DNA of 55,519 nucleotides from a virus. The notes under the pieces are model-generated. The model was not told where the DNA came from, did no database searches, and saw only the letters and a program-made list of their open reading frames with translations. The position numbers and the translations under genes were made by a program. Positions within the stretch are counted from its first letter, which is position 1; each line of letters starts with the position of its first letter. Below are positions 15,251-23,357 of this stretch, piece by piece. Location: positions 1 through 55,519 of IMG/VR virus record IMGVR_UViG_3300037320_000070; one strand, given 5' to 3'.

Positions 15251-16897
15251 ATGATATTTAACGATGATGATTTAATTGAGATTATTAGGTTGAGTGAACA
15301 GGATGATCTTAGTTCTCGTCAAATAGCTGAAATATATGATTGTGGTAAAACTACCATCAACAATTTCTTAGCTAAAAATACTTACACTGAATTCTGGGAA
15401 CAATACGATAGTAAACCTACAGCTGGCGGTAAAGTAACTGACGCAATAGTTCATAGGGCTTTAATTAGCTCAATTACTGATAAAAAAGTATTCATTTTTA
15501 CCTCCGCACAAAATAACACACACATACATTCTAAATTTTGGGAAAGTCTAAAACAATGCGCTAAACATAGAAATGCCGAAATTATTGTAGGTAGCTATAA
15601 GTACAACATGAATGGATTCCAAAATAAAGAAGATGACGATCTATGGTATGATCCCAAAATTCGAGATTATATTTTAGATGAACCAATTATCTTAACTGAT
15701 GGATTAATATGGTGCGGTGAATTAAATATTTTACCAACAGCGGTAAATCCAATTTCAGGATTGAATAATTACACCGGAAAAGATAGTTGTATAATTCCTC
15801 ATGCTAAGGTTCAATTAGAATCTGTACCCAGTGCTAAACATGCTGATACAAAAATGATTTATACTACCGGATCGATCACCCAATCAAACTACATTCAAAA
15901 GAAAGCTGGTCAAAAAGGCGCACATAATCACATTTATGGTGCAACAATAGTAGAAGTCGATCCAGATGGTACTTGGTTCGCTAGACAGTTAATTGCTGAA
16001 AGTGCCACTGGTGAATTTTATGATTTAGACCATTATTACGAACCAACAATGACTAGAAAGTCTACTGGGGCGTTAGCTATTAACTGGGGCGATATTCATA
16101 TTGAGAAACTGGATAATATTGTAGGAAGAGTTTCATTTGGTGTTGGTATGGATGGTGAAGATAAATTACCATATTCGGTTGAATCTAATAATATGCTGGA
16201 CGACCTAAAACCAAAATATTCTTTTTTCCATGATATTATTGACTTCAAAGTACGAAATCATCATAATAGAAAAAATCCATTATTCAAAATAAAGATGCAA
16301 GTAGATAAGACTGAGGAAGTTGATTTTGGATTAAAGCAGTGTGGCGCTCTACTTAAGTATACTCATAGGGATTTTTGTCAGCAAGTTGTTGTTAATTCTA
16401 ATCATGATGCGGCTTTACAGAAATGGGCGGTTGAATGCAACTGGTGGGATGATCCAGTTAATGCGCAATTCTTATTAGAATGTCAATTAGCCCTAGTTAA
16501 AGCGGTTAAAGGTAAAGACGGCAATTTCTGTATATTTGAAACAATGACTAAATTAAATACCGAAAATATTGAGGGTGTAAAGTTCCTGAGATTAGATGAA
16601 TCATTTATAATCGGCGGTGAAAATGGTATTGAATGTGGATATCATGGTCATACTGGTAATAATGGCGCTAGAGGTGGTACGCAAGGATATAGAACGGCGG
16701 GTATTCGATACAATATTGGACATCAACATTCAGCTGGAATAAAGGATGGGGTTTATATTGCGGGGGTAACGGCGAAACTTGACCTTGGATACAATGTAGG
16801 TATGGGTAGTTGGAGTCAATCACACATTGTGACTTATAATAATAATAAGAGAACAATGGTAACTATTAAAAACGGTAGATATAGAGGTAAAAAATAA
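15251..16897 (+). CDS. HTH + calcineurin-like metallophosphoesterase, T5 A1-like
   Basis: 548 residues, RBS AAGGATAA. Residues ~13-40 (DLSSRQIAEIYDCGKTTINN) form a helix-turn-helix like that of resolvase/IS proteins. The C-terminal part carries metallophosphoesterase motifs: GDIHIE, NSNHD and GHQHSAG. Length and this unusual combination recall the T5 pre-early protein A1 (about 556 residues), which is needed for host DNA degradation and completion of DNA entry. If that holds, this is a nuclease or nuclease regulator acting early in infection. Alternative: a sequence-specific DNA endonuclease of the Mre11/SbcD kind. Confidence 0.6.
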   Translation: MIFNDDDLIEIIRLSEQDDLSSRQIAEIYDCGKTTINNFLAKNTYTEFWEQYDSKPTAGGKVTDAIVHRALISSITDKKVFIFTSAQNNTHIHSKFWESLKQCAKHRNAEIIVGSYKYNMNGFQNKEDDDLWYDPKIRDYILDEPIILTDGLIWCGELNILPTAVNPISGLNNYTGKDSCIIPHAKVQLESVPSAKHADTKMIYTTGSITQSNYIQKKAGQKGAHNHIYGATIVEVDPDGTWFARQLIAESATGEFYDLDHYYEPTMTRKSTGALAINWGDIHIEKLDNIVGRVSFGVGMDGEDKLPYSVESNNMLDDLKPKYSFFHDIIDFKVRNHHNRKNPLFKIKMQVDKTEEVDFGLKQCGALLKYTHRDFCQQVVVNSNHDAALQKWAVECNWWDDPVNAQFLLECQLALVKAVKGKDGNFCIFETMTKLNTENIEGVKFLRLDESFIIGGENGIECGYHGHTGNNGARGGTQGYRTAGIRYNIGHQHSAGIKDGVYIAGVTAKLDLGYNVGMGSWSQSHIVTYNNNKRTMVTIKNGRYRGKK

Positions 16898-16920
16898 TTT
16901 AAAATAACTGAAAAAGCCTA

Positions 16921-16949
16921 TTGACTCTATTGTCGATAGGCGTTATTAT
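16921..16949 (+). promoter_or_regulatory. sigma70-type promoter
   Basis: TTGACT (16921-16926), 17-nt spacer, TATTAT (16944-16949), followed by the TGTGTTGGTTACGAAG leader shared with the promoter at 45554. A short inverted repeat GCCTAT/ATAGGC (16916-16921 and 16936-16941) straddles the -35 and spacer. Confidence 0.85.
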
Positions 16950-16999
16950 AAGTGTGTTGGTTACGAAGCAAGTCCATTTATATTATTGAGGTTTATATT

Positions 17000-17581
17000 A
17001 TGTCAAACACAAATTCAGTTACAATCACCACAGCCCTTGCAAAAAAAGCTTACCCAATTCTTAAAGGTGGTGATTCAGCTTGGTACGACTTTGCAGAAAG
17101 CGAGTTAGGTATCAAGAAACTTTATTCTCGATACCTTAACAAAGGTGAAGTTCACGCTAACCCCACTTATGAAGAATCTAGTGCCTATTATACTGAAACC
17201 AGAAATGCGAAATTGGAATGTCGTAGACTTTATAATCCAATTGACGATGCTAAAGTTGGTGATGGTGTTTCAGAGCATGGTTATTCAGATTCACGCGCTG
17301 GAACAATTATCTCAAGAACAGCTAAGTCAATCACTGTTCAATACGACACCGCAACATTACTTAACCCAGAAGACTTAAAGTTTCATGTTGGTGGTTTCTC
17401 GGCTCACTGTAGTACTCAGAATGCTCAAAAGTATTCATACGCACCAAATCCAGAAGCTGGGACTGTTAAGTTCACAAGACGCAAAGACGGTAGTTGGAGA
17501 AATGTCGGCGCTCAACATGTTTCTAACCGTTACAATGATGTAACACTAGGTAGACGCGAGTTTTACGACTACAACTTTTAA
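17000..17581 (+). CDS. Hypothetical protein
   Basis: 193 residues from the ATG at 17000 following TTGAGGTTTATATT, the standard leader end of the cassette promoters. Hydrophilic; a VGDGVSEHGYSDSRAGTI segment suggests a small SH3-like beta barrel. Function unknown. Confidence 0.65.
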   Translation: MSNTNSVTITTALAKKAYPILKGGDSAWYDFAESELGIKKLYSRYLNKGEVHANPTYEESSAYYTETRNAKLECRRLYNPIDDAKVGDGVSEHGYSDSRAGTIISRTAKSITVQYDTATLLNPEDLKFHVGGFSAHCSTQNAQKYSYAPNPEAGTVKFTRRKDGSWRNVGAQHVSNRYNDVTLGRREFYDYNF

Positions 17582-17583
17582 GA

Positions 17584-17630
17584 TTGACAAACTAACCATT
17601 AGTCGCTAAATTAGCGGCTAATGGTTTTAT
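17584..17630 (+). promoter_or_regulatory. Terminator hairpin with nested promoter elements
   Basis: TTGACA at 17584-17589. A long hairpin follows: AACCATTAG-CGCTAA (17594-17609) against TTAGCG-CTAATGGTT (17611-17626), then TTTAT. At 17-nt spacing the -10 would be TAAATT (17607-17612), in the loop. It ends transcription of gene 17000 and probably starts that of gene 52. Confidence 0.65.
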
Positions 17631-17652
17631 CGTAAGTATAAGGATAGTAAAT

Positions 17653-18939
17653 TTGGAAACTTCAAGAACAGTAACCAGTATCGTAGACAATGAAGCACTA
17701 GAATATGCTATGTATACGCTACAGAATCGCGCGCTACCGTCTTTAGTTGATGGATTTAAGCCAGTACATCGTTATGTCATGACAATGGCACTCAAGACCG
17801 CTAAGACGGAATTTAACAAAGTCGCGGCAATAGGTGGATCGGTTTCCTCACTAGGCTATAATCACGGTGAAGTTTCGGCGCAAGATGCGTGTAAATTATT
17901 AGCGGCAAATTGGTCTAACAATGTACCATTTTTGCAAGGGAGAGGTAATTTCGGTTCTAGGTTAGTAAATCAATCGGCGGCATCAAGATATGTATATGCC
18001 AAAATTCACGAAAACTTTACTAATCTGTATAAAGACTTTGATATATTACCAGAAAACCCAGATCCAGAGCAAAAAGTCCCATTGTGGTATTTACCAACTA
18101 TACCGACTGTATTGTTAAATGGTATGGAAGGTATCGCCACTGGATTTGCTACCAAAATTTTACCGTACTCACTAAGAGACATTAAACGATGCTGTGCTGA
18201 AATTTTATCTGAAAAAACCTTAACCCCACTTGTGCCAACATTTCCACAATTTAGCGGTGAGGTTACTAGGGACGGTACAGTAGTTACCATGAAAGGAATT
18301 CACAAGTTAACTGGATACTCACTAAAAATCACCGAAGTTCCAATTGGATTTGATAGAGAAAAGTACATCATACTATTGGATAAGCTAGAAGAAGATGGAA
18401 AACTCGTATCGTATCTTGATCAGTGTGATGAAAACGGATTCAATTTTACAATCAAGCTAAAACGAAATCTGAAGTGGACAGATGCAAACGTTGTAAAAAT
18501 GTTTAGATTGGAAAAAACGATAACTGAAAGTCTATCTGTTCTGGATGAAAACGGTAAATTTAAATTGTTTGATTGTCCAGAAGATTTAGTTAATTATTTC
18601 ATCAATTTTAAAATGGTTATATTAGATACTAGAATTAAGTCTAGTATTTTAGCTACCAAGAAATTAATCGATTTTGCGGCTAATAGGGTTAAGTGGATCG
18701 CAGAAAATATCTCAGGAAACATCGAATACGTCAAAGTTACCAAAGCTGAGTTAGAAAAATACATTACAGAAAAATACGGAAAAGATTTTGTATCTAATTT
18801 GATGTCGATGAATATATACCATATGTCTACCGATGAACTAAAAAAGTTAGAAGTTGAATTAGCTAGATTACAGGAATTACTATTGTACTGGAAAAAGCAA
18901 ACACCAAGAATGCAATTTATATCTGACTTAAAAAACTAG
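17653..18939 (+). CDS. 52: Type II DNA topoisomerase medium subunit, T4 gp52-like
   Basis: 428 residues (T4 gp52 is 442). Start is TTG at 17653 behind AAGGATAG. Typical GyrA/ParC-type DNA cleavage segments are present: ALPSLVDGFKPVHRYVM, QGRGNFGS, and the catalytic tyrosine in ASRYVYAKI. IPTVLLNGMEGIATGFAT is the conserved region after it. It breaks and rejoins DNA for the heteromeric topoisomerase with the large subunit at 8122. It is separated from that subunit by about 7.7 kb of structural and unknown genes. Confidence 0.94.
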   Translation: METSRTVTSIVDNEALEYAMYTLQNRALPSLVDGFKPVHRYVMTMALKTAKTEFNKVAAIGGSVSSLGYNHGEVSAQDACKLLAANWSNNVPFLQGRGNFGSRLVNQSAASRYVYAKIHENFTNLYKDFDILPENPDPEQKVPLWYLPTIPTVLLNGMEGIATGFATKILPYSLRDIKRCCAEILSEKTLTPLVPTFPQFSGEVTRDGTVVTMKGIHKLTGYSLKITEVPIGFDREKYIILLDKLEEDGKLVSYLDQCDENGFNFTIKLKRNLKWTDANVVKMFRLEKTITESLSVLDENGKFKLFDCPEDLVNYFINFKMVILDTRIKSSILATKKLIDFAANRVKWIAENISGNIEYVKVTKAELEKYITEKYGKDFVSNLMSMNIYHMSTDELKKLEVELARLQELLLYWKKQTPRMQFISDLKN

Positions 18940-18968
18940 TTGTATCTTAAATAATTATGGGTTACTAT
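18940..18968 (+). promoter_or_regulatory. sigma70-type promoter of the leader-cassette family
   Basis: TTGTAT (18940-18945), 17-nt spacer, TACTAT (18963-18968), leader ATCTGTGTTGTTTGAG and a closing GAGGTTTATATTATG. The -35 overlaps the end of gene 52. Confidence 0.75.
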
Positions 18969-19015
18969 ATCTGTGTTGTTTGAGTTTTCCTTTTTTTAGA
19001 TTTGAGGTTTATATT

Positions 19016-19534
19016 ATGATTGATGTAGAAGTACAAGCGAAGTATGATGAAGTCAAAGCACTAGCTGAAAAGTTATATGGTATTAATTGCGGTTTACTAA
19101 AATTAAAAACCACATTAGTTGGAACAAGTGCGGGGACTGCTACTATGGCGTTTCCAAATGGATTACCTAAGCTAGAAATAAACTTAAACATAAATGCAAT
19201 TAACGGTACGGATGAACAGCGTGACTTTTTAATAAATAACACTATCGCGCACGAAATGGCGCACATTGTTAACTATCTATTACCTAGTAGCGGCAAAAAT
19301 CATAATCGCGGTTGGCAAAGAGTATGTCGTAATTTAGGTGGTGATGGTAAAACTAGCTACTCTACACAAGTTCTTGGTAACATTAGTTCATCTACTAAGT
19401 ATTCATATATAATTAATGGTAAGCAAGTTATTATGAGTAAAATTAGACATAATAGACTTCAAAGAGGTAGTACAGTTTATTACTATAGTGGTTATAAGAT
19501 AGACCCTTCTATGTGGACTGGTGGTGTTGTATGA
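19016..19534 (+). CDS. SprT-like zinc metalloprotease
   Basis: 172 residues from the ATG at 19016 after GAGGTTTATATT. The zinc motif HEMAH lies near residue 78-82, and a third ligand His follows in the GKNHNRGW segment, the HExxH...H layout of SprT/Spartan domains. Such proteins cut DNA-bound proteins. A role in clearing DNA-protein crosslinks or host factors is inferred. First gene of a cluster of four overlapping genes (19016-20284). Confidence 0.75.
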   Translation: MIDVEVQAKYDEVKALAEKLYGINCGLLKLKTTLVGTSAGTATMAFPNGLPKLEINLNINAINGTDEQRDFLINNTIAHEMAHIVNYLLPSSGKNHNRGWQRVCRNLGGDGKTSYSTQVLGNISSSTKYSYIINGKQVIMSKIRHNRLQRGSTVYYYSGYKIDPSMWTGGVV

Positions 19535-19716
19535 ATATTAAAAGTGAATTTATAAAAATATTGGGGTCAGCTATGGCTAGTACAAATAATAAAGGAATAG
19601 ACCCAAACGAGTCTGTTAATAAAAAGTTCGAGTACCAAAAAAGAAAGAAACGTAAAAAAGAAATTAGAGAATACTCTTTAAGGCAAAAACGATTAAATAA
19701 AATTTGGAGAAGATAA
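19531..19716 (+). CDS. Small basic protein
   Basis: 61 residues, starts within the ATGA overlapping the SprT-like stop. The C-terminal half is very rich in Lys and Arg (KRKKRKKEIREYSLRQKR), which suggests nucleic-acid binding. No family recognised. Confidence 0.55.
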   Translation: MNIKSEFIKILGSAMASTNNKGIDPNESVNKKFEYQKRKKRKKEIREYSLRQKRLNKIWRR

Positions 19717-20033
19717 TGTCAAGATTTAGTAAAGTTCCAGAATCATTTCAAAATATAAAAGATGCAATGATTGCAGATGATCCAAGCGCCCTTGGTAGCT
19801 ATGCCCACGGTTGGCATTGTAATATTGCAATGGCTGTATATGATTCATTTGAACACATTGATAAAATATCGAAAAATCGCAAACACGAAATTGGAAATGA
19901 AGCCGCATCGAGATTTATGAAAATATTATTTGACGTAGAAACTACAAACGAGGGTAAGGTTCAACCATCGTCTAAGTATAGGTCTGACGAAGCGGAATTA
20001 TCAGATTCTAAATATGATTGGTCAAAGCTATGA
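19716..20033 (+). CDS. Conserved phage hypothetical protein
   Basis: 105 residues from the ATG at 19716, with GGAGAAGATA upstream. The segment DDPSALGSYAHGWHCNIAMA resembles a small family often seen in tailed phages of unknown function. Overlaps both neighbours. Confidence 0.6.
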   Translation: MSRFSKVPESFQNIKDAMIADDPSALGSYAHGWHCNIAMAVYDSFEHIDKISKNRKHEIGNEAASRFMKILFDVETTNEGKVQPSSKYRSDEAELSDSKYDWSKL

Positions 20034-20284
20034 ACGTACTATTTGACATAGAAACATTTAGAAATATTGGAAATTATGAATTAATGAGTTTATCTCAAAA
20101 AACCCCATCATGTTTTAATGGAAGATTATCGATATTGAAGTATAGGGTTACAGTTGAACAGATAACTGAATCCGATGAAGTAATACGCGCGCGAATTCAA
20201 AAATTGTGGGACGAATGTGACAACCATCATCATCGTTCGGTTTTAATACAAGCCGGTAAAGAATATGGGCTAGAATTAAAATAA
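20030..20284 (+). CDS. Hypothetical protein
   Basis: 84 residues from the ATG in the ATGA overlap at 20030. It begins MNVLFDIETFRN, which resembles a DEDD exonuclease first strand, but the rest lacks the other acidic motifs, so it is not an active exonuclease. Function unknown. Confidence 0.55.
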   Translation: MNVLFDIETFRNIGNYELMSLSQKTPSCFNGRLSILKYRVTVEQITESDEVIRARIQKLWDECDNHHHRSVLIQAGKEYGLELK

Positions 20285-20287
20285 AGC

Positions 20288-20316
20288 TTGCATTACTTAT
20301 CAACCTACCGTATACT
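20288..20316 (+). promoter_or_regulatory. sigma70-type promoter, leader-cassette family
   Basis: TTGCAT (20288-20293), 17-nt spacer, TATACT (20311-20316). The following leader is nearly identical to that at 226-311, ending in GAGGAATATATTATG at the gene start. Confidence 0.85.
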
Positions 20317-20368
20317 GATTGTGTTGGGTTGATTAAGACCCCTTTTTACCCCCTTTGAGGAATATATT

Positions 20369-20950
20369 ATGACTAACTTAAGACTAACGCGCTACATTCC
20401 AGAAGATGCTACTGAGGTTGCTGTTACGTCAACCGTAGCACGCTGTAGAGCCGTTGTTTACATTTTCGAACAGACTACTAAGGCTGGCACAGTTAACTAC
20501 CTTGCTAAGACTTACATCGGCGCTAAGAAAAAGCAATATTCGTTTTATCGCTATCTGACCCCTGAACAGCGTCAAGAAGCGGTTGATAGATTTATCTCAA
20601 TACAGCAAGCTGAATCGGATCAAGCTGAAGCTAGAAAAGCTGTGGTAAATGACTTTAAGCGTGATGTCGAAGTTGGTGATATTTTACATAGTTCATGGGG
20701 TTATGACCAAACACAAAGTGACTTTTATCAAATAACTGAATTAGTTGGTAAAAAATCTGTCAAATTCCGAGAGATTGCATCAAATAAGACATATGACCAT
20801 TCAATGAGTGGCACTAACACGCCGATAAAAGATGAATTCATCGGCGGCGAATATACCAAGCAGTACGGAATATACGGTGCTAAACTTTCCTCTTTTGAAA
20901 CAGCAAGAAAGTGGGATGGTCGTCCTAAACATTGGTCAAGCTACGCTTAG
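20369..20950 (+). CDS. Hypothetical protein
   Basis: 193 residues behind the cassette promoter. A central SH3-like stretch (VGDILHSSWGYDQTQSDFYQ) resembles small beta-barrel proteins; no named family. It is a single-gene unit bounded by its own promoter and the terminator at 20941. Confidence 0.65.
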   Translation: MTNLRLTRYIPEDATEVAVTSTVARCRAVVYIFEQTTKAGTVNYLAKTYIGAKKKQYSFYRYLTPEQRQEAVDRFISIQQAESDQAEARKAVVNDFKRDVEVGDILHSSWGYDQTQSDFYQITELVGKKSVKFREIASNKTYDHSMSGTNTPIKDEFIGGEYTKQYGIYGAKLSSFETARKWDGRPKHWSSYA

Positions 20951-20962
20951 AGCGTAGTTTTT
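20941..20962 (+). terminator. Rho-independent terminator
   Basis: CTACGC (20941-20946), 5-nt loop, GCGTAG (20952-20957), then TTTTT. The hairpin overlaps the stop codon of the gene at 20369. Confidence 0.8.
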
Positions 20963-21021
20963 CCGTCAACGGTTTTCTGCTCCATTCGTTGTTAATTTAA
21001 GCCCCTTTAAGGCTATAGACG

Positions 21022-21155
21022 GTGGATAGTGGATAGTGGATAGCTAATTTAAGGAAGTAAAATTATGAAATATGATCACCAATAACGGTGATCATATAAA
21101 TTCCATTCACATTTTGATGAATAATAACTAATAACGGTGATCATTCATCAAAATG
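21022..21155 (+). repeat. Gene-free block with tandem and inverted repeats
   Basis: Three head-to-tail copies of GTGGATA (21022-21042) precede two hairpins: ATATGATCACC/GGTGATCATAT (21070-21080, 21087-21097), and CATTTTGATGAAT/ATTCATCAAAATG (21110-21122, 21143-21155). Both hairpin regions contain the same 15-mer AATAACGGTGATCAT (21081-21095 and 21130-21144). No gene is present from 20951 to 21181 apart from a six-codon ORF at 21065. Confidence 0.65.
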
Positions 21156-21181
21156 ACTTCCGGTAAAATAGGCATACTATT

Positions 21182-21493
21182 ATGAATACTGAATACTTGA
21201 ATCGTGAAGTTTTAATAAATATATCTTTTGATGGTACGTTAACATCGAGAGCTAAAGGCGAACAGGTTCTTAATAGTGCCGACATATCTGTATATTCAAC
21301 TAATACAAAACGAGAAGCTGATTTAGTTATATTATTAGTTTGTGAAATCCTAAGAGAAAAAAATCCACTACTTTTACCTGAAGATGAATGGAGAGTATTC
21401 CCAAACTTTAATGGTGAAATTGACCAGATGGAACAAATATCTGATAAATTTAATCAATATTACAATGCAATTAATAGAAAACGGTTGCATTAG
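21182..21493 (+). CDS. Hypothetical protein
   Basis: 103 residues, acidic, no motif recognised. It follows the repeat-rich block; the sequence ATACTATTATG at the start leaves no obvious Shine-Dalgarno. Confidence 0.5.
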   Translation: MNTEYLNREVLINISFDGTLTSRAKGEQVLNSADISVYSTNTKREADLVILLVCEILREKNPLLLPEDEWRVFPNFNGEIDQMEQISDKFNQYYNAINRKRLH

Positions 21494-21547
21494 TGGATAT
21501 ATTCTGTTATTGTAAGTACTGAAATTAACTAGTAGAAAAAATATATT

Positions 21548-21889
21548 ATGATTGATTTAAAGCCTATCGAAGATGCAGTAGAAAGTTTTAATGCTGAGTG
21601 GATTAAAGAAAACGGTGACGGTTTATTCGGAATGTGCGGATATGGATACGTAGAGATTAAATTTGGTCGCAAGATTAAATTAAGAAAGCAATTTCAAGAT
21701 GCTGGTTTAATTAAAGAGAGACTATCTTACAGAAAGACCTATGGTTTTAATAGAATTGATGTCGATAATGACCTAAGAATTCAGAATTATAATTATAATA
21801 CTAGTCGCTCCTACGTCATTGTGAATGAACTTAACAAACAGCTGGAACAGTACGGTTTAGAATCTGAGAATCATACTTGGATTGATTAA
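21548..21889 (+). CDS. Hypothetical protein
   Basis: 113 residues. Charged alpha/beta sequence with FGMCGYGYVEIKFGRKIKLR near residue 27-46; not recognised. No clear promoter of its own. Confidence 0.55.
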   Translation: MIDLKPIEDAVESFNAEWIKENGDGLFGMCGYGYVEIKFGRKIKLRKQFQDAGLIKERLSYRKTYGFNRIDVDNDLRIQNYNYNTSRSYVIVNELNKQLEQYGLESENHTWID

Positions 21890-21897
21890 TAAAAGTC

Positions 21898-21926
21898 TTG
21901 CAATCCTAATCAACATAGGTTAATCT
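21898..21926 (+). promoter_or_regulatory. sigma70-type promoter, leader-cassette family
   Basis: TTGCAA (21898-21903), 17-nt spacer, TAATCT (21921-21926), then ATCTGTGTTGTTT and a closing CGAGGTCTATATTATG. Confidence 0.8.
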
Positions 21927-21971
21927 ATCTGTGTTGTTTATTTCCCTTTTAAATTATTCGAGGTCTATATT

Positions 21972-22265
21972 ATGAGTTATGCAGAATACAATTCCATCAA
22001 AGAACTTCAAGAAAAATCGCCACTGAGCCACCCTATCTGGTCTGGAATACTTCCAATTCCTTTAGTTGGTGATGCGGTAAAAATATTAATGAATGGACTC
22101 GGTTATGGTATCGTAACCTGTTTATTTATTACAGAGGGTTATTTGGGTATTAAGGTTTCACTTGATAAACCCCCGCAGTGGTTTCTTGACCAAAACCACG
22201 GAAAAAATATAGATTGTCATGTTTTTGGTGTAGAATTTCGATATGTTGAGAGTGTAGGGTCATGA
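21972..22265 (+). CDS. Hypothetical protein
   Basis: 97 residues beneath a cassette promoter. Contains LPIPLVGDAVKILMNGLGYG, a beta-barrel-like segment. Overlaps the next gene by 4 nt. Unknown function. Confidence 0.6.
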   Translation: MSYAEYNSIKELQEKSPLSHPIWSGILPIPLVGDAVKILMNGLGYGIVTCLFITEGYLGIKVSLDKPPQWFLDQNHGKNIDCHVFGVEFRYVESVGS

Positions 22266-22702
22266 TTACAGATTTAAATTTATTCCCATTAAGATTGGTT
22301 CACGGTGGTACTAACCATGCTGAGTATAGTGGTAATATGTGTACGGAATCGATGTCAATGTTGAAGGATGTTGATTTACAGCAACTTAAACCCATTCAAG
22401 ATCAGTGGATATCAGCAATCGCGAATCCCACCTTTGAACTTATAGATTCTTTGTTATCTACATTAGCTGACAGACATATTAGTATTTGCGGTGGTGTGGA
22501 TGATGATGATAGTGTATATAGCTCTACTGGGCTTAGATCCATATTTAAGTATTTACATAATAATCTTGATAAAACTGATACATTTAAATTTAATATATTT
22601 CCTAGAACCGGTGGTCTTCGAGAAGCTATTATTCGTAGTATCGAATCCGAAGAAGAATCGCTTATTTTAAAAGTATTTATAGGGTATTCAAAAAATGTTT
22701 AA
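22262..22702 (+). CDS. Hypothetical protein
   Basis: 146 residues, starts in an ATGA overlap. Acidic (DDDDSVYSS segment near 80) with no known motif. Overlaps the next gene by 8 nt. Confidence 0.55.
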   Translation: MITDLNLFPLRLVHGGTNHAEYSGNMCTESMSMLKDVDLQQLKPIQDQWISAIANPTFELIDSLLSTLADRHISICGGVDDDDSVYSSTGLRSIFKYLHNNLDKTDTFKFNIFPRTGGLREAIIRSIESEEESLILKVFIGYSKNV

Positions 22703-22877
22703 TAAAATTCCAATGCACAGACCGTTTAAAGTTCGAAGACTCACTACAGGACTAATATACACATTTATATGTATTCATGATCCAAATAGTGATAAGTTCG
22801 CATTTAAGGAAATTTATAAACCATTTGAAAAATTAACATCGGCGGCTGAAATGTCAGAGAGTTTTGAATTAGTATAA
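22695..22877 (+). CDS. Small hypothetical protein
   Basis: 60 residues, begins in the last codons of the preceding gene. A YTFICIHDPNSDKFAF segment is beta-prone. Its last codons contain the TATAAATA late-type box at 22873. Confidence 0.5.
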   Translation: MFNKIPMHRPFKVRRLTTGLIYTFICIHDPNSDKFAFKEIYKPFEKLTSAAEMSESFELV

Positions 22878-22880
22878 ATA
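22873..22880 (+). promoter_or_regulatory. T4-type late promoter
   Basis: TATAAATA 24 nt before the ATG at 22905, with a usable leader containing TGAGGAC. It overlaps the stop codon of the previous gene. Confidence 0.6.
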
Positions 22881-22904
22881 GAAAATACTGAGGACTACAC
22901 CACA

Positions 22905-23270
22905 ATGAACAAAAAATTTGATACTTTTTATAAACTGACAATGATGGTATCCATAATTATTATTATAATAATACTTTATCGATGTTGTGGTGGCATTGCT
23001 GACGCTGAGATTATAGATGTCGATACTGCTGAAGAAAGCGTAATACTGATAGAACCGGAAAATTGCACAATAGAAAATGCACCCATATACTCAAAAGACC
23101 CAGATCCTGAAGAGTTGGAATATATGATAGCATTTTCTGATTGCTACAATACTTTAAATTTACCCTATAGTAACTCAGATGTAGTGGTAGTACCAGAACC
23201 AAAAACCATATACCTATTTATTATCATATTAGTCTTTATTATTGGCATGGCAATTAGATTCAAAAAATAA
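22905..23270 (+). CDS. Two-pass membrane protein with PEP-CTERM-like tail
   Basis: 121 residues. An N-terminal hydrophobic helix (about 11-25, a run of eight Ile) is followed by Cys-Cys, a ~65-residue acidic exported segment with further cysteines, then VPEP (96-99), a hydrophobic helix and a basic end (RFKK). VPEP + membrane helix + basic tail is the layout of PEP-CTERM sorting signals. With a late promoter just upstream, alternatives are a lysis protein (spanin-like) or a superinfection protein. No lipobox is present (YRCC). Confidence 0.6.
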   Translation: MNKKFDTFYKLTMMVSIIIIIIILYRCCGGIADAEIIDVDTAEESVILIEPENCTIENAPIYSKDPDPEELEYMIAFSDCYNTLNLPYSNSDVVVVPEPKTIYLFIIILVFIIGMAIRFKK

Positions 23271-23281
23271 TTAAATAACCC

Positions 23282-23310
23282 TTGCAATAAATTTTATTTT
23301 ACCTTATACT
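23282..23310 (+). promoter_or_regulatory. sigma70-type promoter, leader-cassette family
   Basis: TTGCAA (23282-23287), 17-nt spacer, TATACT (23305-23310), leader ATCTGTGTCGGG and closing GAGGAATATATTATG. Confidence 0.85.
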
Positions 23311-23357
23311 ATCTGTGTCGGGTAAGAAAACCTATTTTTGATTTTGAGGAATATATT

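Noticed and set aside
20030-20284. DEDD exonuclease call based on FDIET
   Set aside because: Only the first acidic motif is present; the remaining motifs are missing in 84 residues.
21065-21085. Six-codon ORF MKYDHQ with a good ribosome site
   Set aside because: Too short to claim as a gene; may be a truncated start left by recombination.
22905-23270. Unimolecular spanin
   Set aside because: The N-terminus lacks a lipobox (YRCC), so a u-spanin is not supported; kept only as an alternative.
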